Under the pieces are notes generated by a model. It saw nothing but the letters and a program-made list of their open reading frames with translations. It was not told the DNA's origin and did no database searches. DNA of 21,345 nucleotides from CAYXDO01 sp964463485 (GTDB taxonomy: Bacteria > Myxococcota > Kuafuiibacteriia > Kuafuiibacteriales > Kuafuiibacteriaceae): the NCBI GenBank assembly GCA_964463485.1, contig CAYXDO010000182.1, positions 1 through 21,345 of the forward strand, read 5' to 3'. The position numbers and the translations under genes are program-made. How positions within the stretch are numbered: the stretch's first letter is position 1; each line of letters begins with the position of its first letter. Below are positions 6,826-14,748 of the stretch, piece by piece.

Positions 6826-6945
6826 ATGCCCGCAACCCCGCAACCCCGCGACCAGCTGGCTCTCAACCAGATGGCTCGCAACCAGATGGCTCGCAACCAG
6901 ATGGCTCGCAACCAGATGGCTCGCAACCAGCTGGCCCGCAACTGG
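6826..6945. repeat. 15-bp tandem repeat array upstream of the rpn gene
   Basis: Four perfect copies of atggctcgcaaccag (6871-6930) are flanked by degenerate copies (6856-6870 and 6931-6945) and by still weaker ones back to 6826. The perfect centre and decayed edges point to recent expansion. In the plus frame it would read MARNQ repeated, but no ribosome binding site or believable gene surrounds it, so it is treated as non-coding. It sits between the 5' end of rpn and the 3' end of comEC. Confidence 0.93.
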
Positions 6946-7046
6946 TTCCGCGTCGGCCGCGCTTGGGACTTCGCGATTCACCCGGTAAGCGCTCGGATTT
7001 GCCGATTCATGACGATCAAGCACTGCGAGCGCAGCGGTCCGAGAAG

Positions 7047-9476
7047 CTAGTGCCGATACGGTTTCACGCGCACGCCCGCGCTGTCGACCTCCACCACCAC
7101 CAACCCATTCACGTCCGTTCTCAGCACGCTGGTCTTGGCCCGCTCGAGGCGCTCCAGAGCCTCTCGGTGAGGGAAGCCAAACCCGTTGAATTTCGCCAGG
7201 CTCATGATCGCCCAGCGAGGCGTGACTTTGCTCAGGAGCTCGTCGGACGAGGAGCTCCGGCTGCCGTGATGCCCGACCTTCAGCACGTCTGCATCGAGCT
7301 TTGCTCCCGAACCCACCATCTCGAGCTCGGAGACTCTCTCGGCGTCGCCTTCGAAGAGAATCGCCCCTCCTGGGTGAATGACCCTCACCACGAGCGACCC
7401 GTCGTTCACGTCCTCGTAGGAGGTCGCGGTCCTTACCGGCCCCACCACCTCGATCCGCGCTGCGCCGAAGGTCCGAGACTCACCTGGCCGAACGACTCGG
7501 CTCGGCACGCGGTCGATGATCTCTCGAACGTCATCGTCCAGGTCGCGAGCGTCTCCATTCCACCAGAGCTCCCGAATCTCGAACCTTCGCGCGAGCGACG
7601 GCAGTCCTCCCACGTGATCCTCGTGGGAGTGCGTCAGAATCACCAGATCGAGACTTCCGATGCGTCGCGCGTGCAGCCACGGAGCGACGATCGTCTCTCC
7701 CGCGTCGAACTGGTCCGAGCCCGGCCCGGCGTCGATGAGTGCGACTTTTCCTCCGGGTAGCTCGACTACGCTCGAGTCTCCTTGACCTACAGGCAAGAAC
7801 GCCGCGACGACGTCTCGCGAGAGGGCGCGCGACAGTTGGTGTCCGGCCACCGAGGTGATCAGCGCGGCGAGGGCGAGAGCTCCGAGGCGATTGACCCTCT
7901 TCGTGCGCGCGGCCAGCCCGATGCTCGCGCCGTAAAACAGCAAACACTCCGCGATGGATGGCCTCGGGACGAAGATCTCCGCGAACGGAAGTCCCGCCGA
8001 GAGTCGGGCTACCCAGATCAACGCGCGCGCGGCCAGACCGGCGAGCGCCAAGATCGGGCTCGCGAGCGTCTCGGACACGAAACCCACCAGCCCACCGAGC
8101 AGCGACAGGGGGACGAGAATCAGCGAGGAGAGCGGCGCCGCCGGGATGTTCGCCAAAACGCCCACCAGCGAAACTCGAAAGAAGTGACGACCGATCAGCG
8201 GAGCGGTGCCGATGGTGGCGGCCAGGCTGGCTACGGCGACCTCGGCGGGGAGGCGCGCCCAGGTGGGGAGAGACTTCAGTCGAAAAGCCTTGGCCAGCGC
8301 GGGCTGAATTCGCAGGAGCGCCGCGACCGCGGCGAAACTCAGCTGAAATCCCAAATCACCCAGCGTGGAGGGGTCCACCGCGAGCATCGCGATCAGCGCG
8401 AGCGACAACGCGGACCACGCGTCGCTCGCCCGCCGAGTCACTCTCGAGCCGATGAGCGCGAGCACCATGATCGCAGCGCGGACGGCGGACGGGGAGGCGC
8501 CCACGAGCAGCGTGTAGAGCACCACGAACGGGATCGCGATGATCGACGCGAGTCGCTCCGCGCCATGCACTGCGAATCGGCTCCGTCGAATCAACCAACC
8601 CACGCCAAAAACGAAGAGGCCCGCCACGATCGCCAAATTCAGTCCGCTGACCGCCAGGAGGTGAGAGAGTCCGGACGCGCGAAAGGCTTCGTCTACGTCT
8701 TTAGGAATTCCAGATCGCTCCCCGGTGGCGAAGGCTCTGACTACGCCGGACACCGGGGCGGGAAGCGCTCGGTCGATGGTGGCGTGGAGGTTGGACCGGG
8801 CGCGCTCCATACCCACGACCAGTCCCAGCTGGCGCCGACCCACGCGCGCACACAGCTGAGAGTCCGTCGCCGAACCGATCAGCGCGATCCCCCGTCGTGC
8901 GGCGAGGGCCCGCGGGGAGGCTCGAATGGGCGAGAGTGCCTCCTCGGGAACGCGGGCCCTCGCGAAGAATCGAATCAGGTCTCCGGGTTCGCCGCAGGGC
9001 GCGCCCTCTTCGCCGAGTTGGCCGGGGCGACGGATTCTGAGCGACATTCGGCCGGACACCGCAGTGTGAGTTGCTTCGAACGAGGGCGCGGCGCCGATCA
9101 GGTCTACGATCAATCGGTCTCCTTCGGGGCGTTGCTCGGGGGCCTCGGCGACCAGGCCTTCGAACACCCAAGGTGAGTTGGGTGAGTAGCCTGCCGAAGT
9201 GGTGACCGTCTCCTTCGGCGGTGACTTGAAAGCGGTGACGGCGAGGCCGGCGACGAAAAAGGGTACGGGCAGGAGGAGCACGGAGAGGACTCGCTGGGCG
9301 CGGGCGAGCCCAGCGACGACGAGGGTTGCGCCGATCGCGAGGATCACGTCCAGCCACGGCGCCTTGCTCGGACCGAACGCGACCCCCACGCAAAATCCGG
9401 CGGCGGCGAAGACCAGTGGTCGGATCGGAAGGTCGACCTCGAGATCCTGATTTGGGCTAGCCGGAGCCGAGCTCAA
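7047..9476 (-). CDS. comEC: ComEC/Rec2 DNA-internalisation protein
   Basis: An 809-residue polytopic inner-membrane protein with the three ComEC parts in order. First, N-terminal membrane segments (about 18-85) precede a soluble DUF4131/OB-like region (about 100-240). Second, the Competence domain (about 240-545) has many transmembrane helices and the signature GLSHLLAVSGLNLAIVAGL (269-287). Third, a C-terminal metallo-beta-lactamase-fold domain (about 556-809) has HSHEDH (616-621), Asp711 in LFEGDAE, and GHHGSRSS (735-742). ComEC forms the channel for single-stranded DNA during natural transformation; the lactamase domain is proposed to degrade the non-transported strand. The start is TTG at 9476, overlapping the upstream stop as TTGA, with GAGGAAG just before it. 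It is the last gene of a three-gene operon. Length matches full-size ComEC and the active-site residues are present. Confidence 0.95.
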   Translation of the reverse strand: MSSAPASPNQDLEVDLPIRPLVFAAAGFCVGVAFGPSKAPWLDVILAIGATLVVAGLARAQRVLSVLLLPVPFFVAGLAVTAFKSPPKETVTTSAGYSPNSPWVFEGLVAEAPEQRPEGDRLIVDLIGAAPSFEATHTAVSGRMSLRIRRPGQLGEEGAPCGEPGDLIRFFARARVPEEALSPIRASPRALAARRGIALIGSATDSQLCARVGRRQLGLVVGMERARSNLHATIDRALPAPVSGVVRAFATGERSGIPKDVDEAFRASGLSHLLAVSGLNLAIVAGLFVFGVGWLIRRSRFAVHGAERLASIIAIPFVVLYTLLVGASPSAVRAAIMVLALIGSRVTRRASDAWSALSLALIAMLAVDPSTLGDLGFQLSFAAVAALLRIQPALAKAFRLKSLPTWARLPAEVAVASLAATIGTAPLIGRHFFRVSLVGVLANIPAAPLSSLILVPLSLLGGLVGFVSETLASPILALAGLAARALIWVARLSAGLPFAEIFVPRPSIAECLLFYGASIGLAARTKRVNRLGALALAALITSVAGHQLSRALSRDVVAAFLPVGQGDSSVVELPGGKVALIDAGPGSDQFDAGETIVAPWLHARRIGSLDLVILTHSHEDHVGGLPSLARRFEIRELWWNGDARDLDDDVREIIDRVPSRVVRPGESRTFGAARIEVVGPVRTATSYEDVNDGSLVVRVIHPGGAILFEGDAERVSELEMVGSGAKLDADVLKVGHHGSRSSSSDELLSKVTPRWAIMSLAKFNGFGFPHREALERLERAKTSVLRTDVNGLVVVEVDSAGVRVKPYRH

Positions 9477-10000
9477 CGATCTTCCTCGAGGAGCTCGAGG
9501 AGCTTTTTCAGCGCATAGTCGGGTCCGTCCGAGGAGCTCGCCACGGACTTTCCGTCGGCCCGGAAGGCGAGGGTCCGGCGCGGAGCTGCGAAGCCGAAGG
9601 CTCCGCGGGCCAAGCCATGAGTATCCAGGGTGACGATCGAGCGCCGCTTGGAGCCGGCCAGCGCTCGGCGGACGGCTTCCGCGTCTTCACGTTTCTCGAC
9701 GAGCACGACCACGACGAGACTCCCGCCGAGCTTGGCGACCTTCTCTTCGGCTTGGTCGAGCTTGTCGAGGTCCGACTCACACGCCTCACAATCGAGCGTC
9801 GTCGCGTAGACGAGCAGCCCTCTCGCCTTGTCGTGGGGCCCGATGGATCGGGCCTTTGGACCCACCATGTCGTCGAAATGGACGAGCTTTCGCCCCGTCG
9901 TGGCCGAGTTCAAGACCTCGAGCGCGAGCCTGGGCGCCTCGAGCGGAGTCGCGGGCGGGGCGACCTGAGTTGCGAGGACGAGCAGCGGGATCATGTTCAC
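9473..10000 (-). CDS. Thioredoxin-like protein with CEAC motif
   Basis: A 175-residue protein with a short hydrophobic N-terminus (MIPLLVLATQVAPPA), possibly a signal peptide, and a thioredoxin-like core. A beta strand LLVYAT leads into LDCEACESDLDKL with the redox CxxC Cys71 and Cys74, followed by a LVVVVLVEKRED strand and a TLAFRADGK strand near the end. It is probably an envelope thiol-disulfide or redoxin-type protein; the substrate is unknown. The GTG at 10000 overlaps the upstream PEGA gene stop as GTGA, and its own stop overlaps the comEC TTG start, so it is coupled on both sides. An ATG two codons inside (9994) is an equally possible start. A role in folding ComEC or other envelope proteins is guesswork from position. 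Confidence 0.78.
   Translation of the reverse strand: MNMIPLLVLATQVAPPATPLEAPRLALEVLNSATTGRKLVHFDDMVGPKARSIGPHDKARGLLVYATTLDCEACESDLDKLDQAEEKVAKLGGSLVVVVLVEKREDAEAVRRALAGSKRRSIVTLDTHGLARGAFGFAAPRRTLAFRADGKSVASSSDGPDYALKKLLELLEEDR
9481..9487 (-). promoter_or_regulatory. Ribosome binding site for comEC
   Basis: GAGGAAG on the minus strand lies four bases before the TTG at 9476. It supports this unusual start, whose first base group also forms the stop overlap of the upstream gene. Confidence 0.6.
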
Positions 10001-11121
10001 TGGCCGAACGCGAACCCGAGCGTGGCGGTGCCCTTGGCGACTCCGAGGGAGATCGGTTGTTCGTCGCCGGTGTCGAGCACGAAGGTGATCACGCTGCCCA
10101 CGGCAAAGGCGCCCGCGAGGATCCAAGCCACGTTGGCGAGCGCGGCGGCCTGCTCTCCTGCGTCGCAGAGATCCGCGCGAACCTCACAAGGGTCTGGGGC
10201 GCAGTCGTTCGCGGCGCAGTACGCGTCGAGGTCGTCCTCCGTGCCCACGACCGAGACCCCCTCGGCGATCGCAACTCCGCCTGCGACCGTGGCCGCGCCG
10301 AGGAGAATGAACCCCAACACGGAAGGGCCCGACTCGGGTGGGATCGCCGGGCTCACGACCGCGATCTCGGCCTCGTGTTTTGGCGCCGTCGCCTCGACTC
10401 CCGGAATCTCCGGAGTCGGAGACGCGCCGGGAGTCGACGCCACGATCTGCTGAGTGTGACCCGGCTCGGGCTCGAGCTCGACGGGAATACTTACTGACTT
10501 GCCCGGTCGAACCGAGCCGGACCAGGTGAACTCTCGAAAGCCAGACTGGCGAATCGCCAGCCGATGCCGGCCCGGGCTGACCGCGGAGAGTCCGGCCAGC
10601 GTAGCAGACTCTCCGTCGATGGTGAGCACCGCGCCTTCGAGCGATGCGGCGTCCTTCGCGGCCAAGGCGAGGCTGCCGCTCGGGACTTGGCCTTTGCTCA
10701 CCAGCCCGGCCACGACCTCGGCGACGTCCTGAATCGTCGCTTCCCCAGTGTCGGAGAAGTCTAGGGAGACGGTTCCGCCGCCGCGCTTCTCATCGCTCCA
10801 GAGGACGCGGACACTCACCGCGTCCGAGACCATGTCCACTCTCGTGAGCGTGACCGTCCGAGCTCCGATCGTGTCGGCGATCGTCTTCAAACACTCGAGC
10901 CCCTCGTCGAGGCATCCCGCGGCCAACTTCATGCCCTCGAAGTCGAGCGCGGGCTTGGGCAGGAGCTTCGACCCCGAAGACGACACTCTCTCCCGAATCA
11001 CCTGGTCGAACGCCGGGAGCCGCGCGCGCGCCGTTCCTTGCGCCTCTAGGACGAGGACGCCCTCGCCAGCCAGCGCCGAGCTCGAGAGTAAACTCAACAT
11101 CGAGACTATGAGTCGATTCAC
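9997..11121 (-). CDS. PEGA-domain protein with two C-terminal membrane segments
   Basis: A 374-residue protein starting at GTG 11121, with AGGAGG nine bases upstream and a signal peptide (NRLIVSMLSLLSSSALAGEG). An N-terminal domain (about 20-145) resembles envelope proteins that compute a small folded unit from Cys70/Cys77-type pairs; I do not recognise it. A PEGA-like beta domain follows (about 160-218: AVLTIDGESATLAGL, PGRHRLAIRQSGF). A Pro/Ala-rich linker (220-265) leads to hydrophobic segments at about 267-292 and 327-349, separated by a Cys-rich loop (Cys302, 307, 312, 319). PEGA domains are common in surface-associated proteins. It heads the operon with the thioredoxin-like gene and comEC (GTGA overlap, 9997-10000). 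The reading frame stays open into the upstream 33-bp repeats, but the strong ribosome site argues for the shorter form. Confidence 0.82.
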   Translation of the reverse strand: MNRLIVSMLSLLSSSALAGEGVLVLEAQGTARARLPAFDQVIRERVSSSGSKLLPKPALDFEGMKLAAGCLDEGLECLKTIADTIGARTVTLTRVDMVSDAVSVRVLWSDEKRGGGTVSLDFSDTGEATIQDVAEVVAGLVSKGQVPSGSLALAAKDAASLEGAVLTIDGESATLAGLSAVSPGRHRLAIRQSGFREFTWSGSVRPGKSVSIPVELEPEPGHTQQIVASTPGASPTPEIPGVEATAPKHEAEIAVVSPAIPPESGPSVLGFILLGAATVAGGVAIAEGVSVVGTEDDLDAYCAANDCAPDPCEVRADLCDAGEQAAALANVAWILAGAFAVGSVITFVLDTGDEQPISLGVAKGTATLGFAFGQ

Positions 11122-11130
11122 GAAGCCAGT

Positions 11131-11136
11131 CCTCCT
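11131..11136 (-). promoter_or_regulatory. Ribosome binding site deciding the GTG start at 11121
   Basis: AGGAGG on the minus strand is separated by nine bases from the GTG at 11121. A signal peptide begins there, whereas the upstream in-frame ATG lies inside the tandem repeat array. Confidence 0.8.
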
Positions 11137-11167
11137 AAATACGCCCTGGTCACAAACGATTCGTGGG

Positions 11168-11421
11168 ACCGCCGCAGGCTCACTGCGTTCGCCGCGGTTC
11201 ACCGCCGCAGGCTCACTGCGTTCGCCGCGGTTCACCGCCGCAGGCTCACTGCGTTNNNNNNNNNNNNNNNNNNNNNNNNNNNNNNNNNNNNNNNNNNNNN
11301 NNNNNNNNNNNNNNNNNNNNNNNNNNNNNNNNNNNNNNNNNNNNNNNNNNNNNNNACCGCCGCAGGCTCACTGCGTTCGCCGCGGTTCACCGCCGCAGGC
11401 TCACTGCGTTCGCCGCGGTTC
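11168..11421. repeat. 33-bp tandem repeat array spanning an assembly gap
   Basis: Identical 33-bp units start with accgccgcaggctcactgcg. Two complete units and 22 bp of a third precede the gap (11168-11255), and two complete units follow it (11356-11421). All are in the same orientation, so the gap hides more copies of the same array. On the minus strand each unit reads NRGERSEPAAV without stops. Each contains a small inverted repeat (CGCAG-tgagc-CTGCG) able to form a hairpin. The array fills the space between the cinA-like gene and the PEGA operon, and its right end touches the cinA-like stop codon. Confidence 0.95.
11256..11355. other. Assembly gap of 100 N
   Basis: Exactly 100 N bases lie inside the 33-bp array. 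The round number suggests a conventional placeholder, so the true distance and repeat number are unknown. Confidence 0.99.
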
Positions 11422-12154
11422 ATCGATGGACTCGTACGATGTCGGACGCGTTGAGGCGGCTCAGGAGCAGCTCTAGGGCCCGCTCCACCGCCTCCAGGTT
11501 GCGCGACTCGAGGGTGATCTTGACTCGGTGATCGGCGGCATCGAACCGTGGGTAGGAACCAATCTCGAGCCCCGGAATCTCTCTCTGAGTATCCTCGAGC
11601 GCATCCGCGATCTTCTCCTCAGGCGCCGAAACGAAGATTTCCTTGAGATAAAAGGGTCGGTCCGTCGCGAGCACGCTCAAGATCGCGCGCAGCTTGATTT
11701 CGAAGAATTCGGGGACCCCGGGAAGGATGAATACGTTCCGAGCGCGCACCACCGGAAACTTGAGCCCCGGAGCGTCCACCAAGTCAGTCCCCTCCGGTAC
11801 GTCCGCCATCCGCAACACTCGGTCCGTGATTCTCTCCGGCGGATAAACGCGGTGAATCAGCTCCACGAGCCCGGGGTGGCGTACGAGCGGCACGCCCAGG
11901 CCCCGCGCCAGACCCACGATGGTCACGTCGTCGTGCGTGGGACCAACACCCCCCGAAGTCAGGACGTGATCGAACTTGGGGCTCATCGCGCGGACCTCCG
12001 CCGCAATCTCTTCCTCGTCGTCCCGAATGACCGAGATCCGGCAGAGCTGAACGCCGATCGCGCGAAGCTCTTTGATACATAGCCGCGCGTTGGCTTCGTC
12101 GACCTTGCCGGAGAGGACCTCGTTCCCGATCACGATGATCCCTGCGGTGGTCAT
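11420..12154 (-). CDS. CinA/MoaB-like molybdopterin-binding-domain protein
   Basis: A 244-residue cytosolic protein with the MoCF_biosynth fold. It has IIVIGNEVLSGKVDEAN (6-22), the ligand-binding TSGGVGPTHDDVT (66-78), LILPGVP-type FILPGVPEFFEIK near the middle, and a C-terminal alpha/beta extension (SYPRFDAADHRVKITLES). Length and layout fit the CinA N-terminal or FAD-synthase-associated subfamily without the C-terminal nicotinamide-nucleotide amidase domain. The first is a pterin- or nucleotide-binding hydrolase-like module. The substrate here is uncertain, with ADP-ribose or nucleotide pyrophosphatase and molybdopterin-related roles all described in the superfamily. The ATG at 12154 has only weak upstream purines. 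The stop codon overlaps the edge of the 33-bp repeat array, so repeat expansion borders its 3' end. The ligase gene lies 45 bp upstream on the same strand. Confidence 0.85.
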   Translation of the reverse strand: MTTAGIIVIGNEVLSGKVDEANARLCIKELRAIGVQLCRISVIRDDEEEIAAEVRAMSPKFDHVLTSGGVGPTHDDVTIVGLARGLGVPLVRHPGLVELIHRVYPPERITDRVLRMADVPEGTDLVDAPGLKFPVVRARNVFILPGVPEFFEIKLRAILSVLATDRPFYLKEIFVSAPEEKIADALEDTQREIPGLEIGSYPRFDAADHRVKITLESRNLEAVERALELLLSRLNASDIVRVHR

Positions 12155-12199
12155 GGGGCTCGTTATACACGCCGCGGCGACCGACGGCGATCGGGATGG

Positions 12200-13609
12200 T
12201 CAGACGGCGAGCTGAGGGCGCGGGACTTCGCTGTAGATCTGCCGGAGCTTGTGGCCGGAGCTTCGACCGATCGAGTCGACCCGCGCGAAGCGAACGCTGA
12301 CCGTTCCAAGGAGCCTGCGCTTGGCGAGATACGAAGAGAACGCCGCCTCGAGCTGTCGTTCCAGGGAGCTCGAGTCAGCCACGCGATCGGCCACGAATCG
12401 GACTTCCAGTTGGTTTTGAACGACGTGCACCAGCTGGTACTGGGCGAGGCCGCGAATGCTGAGGAAGAGCGCCTCGAAAGGCACCGGCGGATGTGACGAA
12501 TAGCGACCGTCTTCGTCGGCCAAGAAGATCGTGTCGTCCGCGCGCCCTTCGACCCGGATCGAGCCCATCGGCGAGCCGCACGGACAGTCTCCGCCGAGCA
12601 GCGTGATGGAGTCGTTGATCTCGTAGCGCAGGAGCGGCTGCGCGCGATTCACGAGGTTCGTGAGGAGCACCTTGTCGCTCGCGACGCATACGGGCACAGG
12701 GCGTCCCTGACGATCGACGGGCTCGAGGATGCAGACGTCTTCGTTGATGTGCAGTCGCCCGGCGCTGCACTGATTGGCCATCGCGAGGCATTCGGTGGCG
12801 CCGTAGGTCTCGGAGAGCTGCGCGCGGGGGAAGGCGCTCGTGAGGGCGAGGCGCGCGGTCGCCGAGACGGGCTCGCTGCCGAGGGAGATGAACTCGGGAT
12901 CGATCGACAAACGCCCGGTTCGGCGTTCTTGCGCGAGCGTCTCGAGGAACGTCGGGTAGCCGTGAACGTAATGCGGGCGGAAGAGATTCAGCCCGTTCAC
13001 GACCTCCTCGACGGGAGAGACGATGGAGAACGCCTGGACGTCGACGAGCGCGCGCGTCAAGAGCGGCCGAAAGCCGGACACCAGCCGAGTGATGAAGTGG
13101 CCGCCGGTCGCGATCACCATCGCCATGCGATACCGACGCCCGAAACAGAACCGCGCGATCTCTCGTGGGACGAGGCGATGGCGAAGCACCCGGGCGAAGA
13201 GGATCCCGTTCATCTCGGCGAAGGATCGCGTGTCGTGTACGAAATAGCCGACGCGTCCCGTCGTGCCGGACGTCGTCGCGACGGTGAAGCCTCGAAGCGT
13301 GTCGTCCACGCTCTGGGAGTCCTTCGCGAAGTCGATGACCTCGGAGAGCGACAGGGCGCGGCTCGCGATCGAGTCGTCGAAGCGATCCATGAGCTCCGAT
13401 TTGGTGATCGGATCGATCTGGGCGAGGTTGATCGGAACGGTGGGATCGATATGAGCGAGCCGATCTCCATAGAGCCGCGTGGATTTTCTCGCGTGGTCGA
13501 CGATCGACGCGAGCCTTCGATCGCGCACGCGCTTGAGCTCCTTGGCGGACAATCGTCGCTCGCGCCAGAGCGCACCCGCGAGGCCTCCGAGAAAAGGCAC
13601 CAGCGCCAT
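12200..13609 (-). CDS. AMP-forming acyl/aryl-CoA ligase-like enzyme (PaaK/CapK type)
   Basis: A 469-residue member of the adenylate-forming superfamily, closest in layout to phenylacetate-CoA ligase and CapK-like proteins. The phosphate-binding loop is TSGTTGRVG (113-121), the adenine/acid-site motif is ETYGATE (267-273), and the ribose-binding region is LLRYEINDS (326-334). A CPCG pair (342-345) is common in PaaK-like proteins, and a short C-terminal domain contains SSGHKLRQIYSEV (450-462) with a possible catalytic Lys. Such enzymes activate a carboxylate as acyl-AMP and usually pass it to CoA. The substrate cannot be read from sequence. I chose the ATG at 13609; alternatives are at 13648 and 13738, the last overlapping the divergent gene's start. 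The neighbours, a divergent SDR and a cinA-like gene, do not define a pathway. Confidence 0.85.
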   Translation of the reverse strand: MALVPFLGGLAGALWRERRLSAKELKRVRDRRLASIVDHARKSTRLYGDRLAHIDPTVPINLAQIDPITKSELMDRFDDSIASRALSLSEVIDFAKDSQSVDDTLRGFTVATTSGTTGRVGYFVHDTRSFAEMNGILFARVLRHRLVPREIARFCFGRRYRMAMVIATGGHFITRLVSGFRPLLTRALVDVQAFSIVSPVEEVVNGLNLFRPHYVHGYPTFLETLAQERRTGRLSIDPEFISLGSEPVSATARLALTSAFPRAQLSETYGATECLAMANQCSAGRLHINEDVCILEPVDRQGRPVPVCVASDKVLLTNLVNRAQPLLRYEINDSITLLGGDCPCGSPMGSIRVEGRADDTIFLADEDGRYSSHPPVPFEALFLSIRGLAQYQLVHVVQNQLEVRFVADRVADSSSLERQLEAAFSSYLAKRRLLGTVSVRFARVDSIGRSSGHKLRQIYSEVPRPQLAV

Positions 13610-13736
13610 GCGAGACCATCGTAGGGAGTGTTGCGGCCTGCCTCCCATCAGCCGATCTGCGGATGGGGACGCGCGGTGAAAGGCCGCGTTGACAGGGGAT
13701 TCGGGGGGCGAGAACGTCCCCGGCCGAGGCCAAGTC
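13610..13736. promoter_or_regulatory. Divergent promoter interval between ligase and SDR genes
   Basis: About 127 bp separate the chosen divergent starts, so both promoters must lie here or inside the longer alternative 5' ends. No operator palindrome or clear promoter hexamers could be recognised. A GAGG (13725-13728) precedes the SDR start. Confidence 0.35.
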
Positions 13737-14480
13737 ATGGATGAAGGACCAACCGGAGCCCTTGGGCCTCAGAGTCGCATCGCCGTCGTGACCGGAGCGT
13801 CGAGCGGAATTGGCCGGGCCATCGCGGTCGCCTTGGCCGATTGGTGCTCCGACATGCACCTGCTCGGGCGCGACCTCGAACGCCTCGAGCTCGTCGCTGA
13901 AGAGGTCAGGGCCCGCGGCGCGCATCCCCACATCCGAGCCGTCGATTTGTCAGACGACCAAGGGCTGCAGTTGACGACCGAGGCGCTCTCGTCCGCGTTG
14001 CCCGGGCTCGACCTCCTGGTTCACTCGGCCGGAGTGGTGACTCTTGGGCGAATCGCCTGGAGCCCCGTCTCGGATCTCGACCACAATTATCGACTGAATC
14101 TCCGCGCTCCGTGGGCGATCACTCATGCGCTCCTGCCGTTGCTCGAGGTCGCGAAGGGCCAGCTCGTCTTCGTCAACTCAGGGGCCGGCATATTCACTCG
14201 ATCGGAGTGGGGCGCGTACGCCGCGACCAAGCATGGGTTGCGGGCGCTGGCCGACACGCTGCGCGAAGAAGTCAGACCGCTTGGAATTCGTGTGATGTCC
14301 GTATTTCCCGGCCGCACGGCCACACCCATGCAGGCACACGTGTGTGAGTTGGAGGGCCGACCCTACGACCCGTTCGAGCATATTCCCGCCGAGGTCGTGG
14401 GACGGTTGGTGTCCGAGGCCGTGCGCACGCCGAGATCGGCGGACGTCATCGAGCTCAACATCCGACCCGGAGCGCAGTGA
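13737..14480 (+). CDS. Short-chain dehydrogenase/reductase
   Basis: A 247-residue classical SDR. It has the Rossmann cofactor motif TGASSGIG (19-26), HSAG (96-99, a variant of NNAG), the structural Asn in LNLRAPW (120-126), catalytic Ser148 (VNSGAG) and the YxxxK pair Tyr161/Lys165 (YAATK). After beta-1, LLGRDLERL has Arg45 at the position often favouring NADPH. It reduces or oxidises a keto/hydroxyl group with NAD(P)H; the substrate is unknown. The frame opens 48 bases earlier at a TTG, but the ATG at 13737, preceded by GAGG, gives the usual short lead before beta-1. It is divergent from the acyl-CoA-ligase-like gene, which may share its promoter region and pathway. The C-terminus (VIELNIRPGAQ) matches complete SDRs. 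Confidence 0.9.
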   Translation: MDEGPTGALGPQSRIAVVTGASSGIGRAIAVALADWCSDMHLLGRDLERLELVAEEVRARGAHPHIRAVDLSDDQGLQLTTEALSSALPGLDLLVHSAGVVTLGRIAWSPVSDLDHNYRLNLRAPWAITHALLPLLEVAKGQLVFVNSGAGIFTRSEWGAYAATKHGLRALADTLREEVRPLGIRVMSVFPGRTATPMQAHVCELEGRPYDPFEHIPAEVVGRLVSEAVRTPRSADVIELNIRPGAQ

Positions 14481-14490
14481 GCTCGGAGTC

Positions 14491-14748
14491 TCATTCAGGC
14501 AGACGGAGCGTCAGGCGCCCGGTCAGCGCCTCGATCGACATGCCCGCGGCCCCGCTCGTCACCGTGTAACTGAGGACGTCACCCGGATCCAGGTCGAAAG
14601 CCTCGACTTGGTAGGTGTACAAACGATCTTGGATCGCCTGGGTCTCGGGGACCGAGGAGATGTGCGGCGGATCGTTGGTGCTCGAAACGTTGAGCACGTA
14701 GAGCTGCAGGTCGGTCGCGCCCTCGATGTCGAAGACAGGTCGATCTTC
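14491..14748 (-). pseudogene. C-terminal remnant of an Ig-like/cadherin-like domain protein
   Basis: About 85 codons on the minus strand encode the end of a putative Ig domain (He_PIG type). It has NDPPHISSVPETQAIQD, LYTYQVEAFDLDPGDVLSYTV and GMSIEALTGRLTL, followed by a stop at 14491. Such domains occur in tandem in large secreted or surface proteins. Upstream of about 14748 the homology stops exactly where the plus-strand integrase remnant begins, so the parent gene appears truncated by that insertion. The frame stays open further upstream (to 15510), but that sequence is only the antisense of the integrase. It converges with the SDR gene, with 10 bp between stops. No ribosome site or start is left, so it is a dead fragment unless fused upstream. 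Confidence 0.7.

Noticed and set aside
6702..7760. Plus-strand frame containing repeated DGSQP from the 15-bp array
   Set aside because: It runs through the antisense of both rpn and comEC and has no ribosome site. The repeat keeps several frames open by chance.
7782..9176. Long plus-strand open frame opposite comEC
   Set aside because: Its product is a string of Arg/Glu/Gly/Gln with no fold-like pattern. It is the antisense of a clear ComEC and arises from high GC at third positions.
12375..13931. Long minus-strand open frame in another phase across the ligase gene
   Set aside because: Arg/Ala/Pro-rich composition without motifs. The real ligase, with TSGTTG and ETYGATE motifs, occupies a different phase of the same strand.
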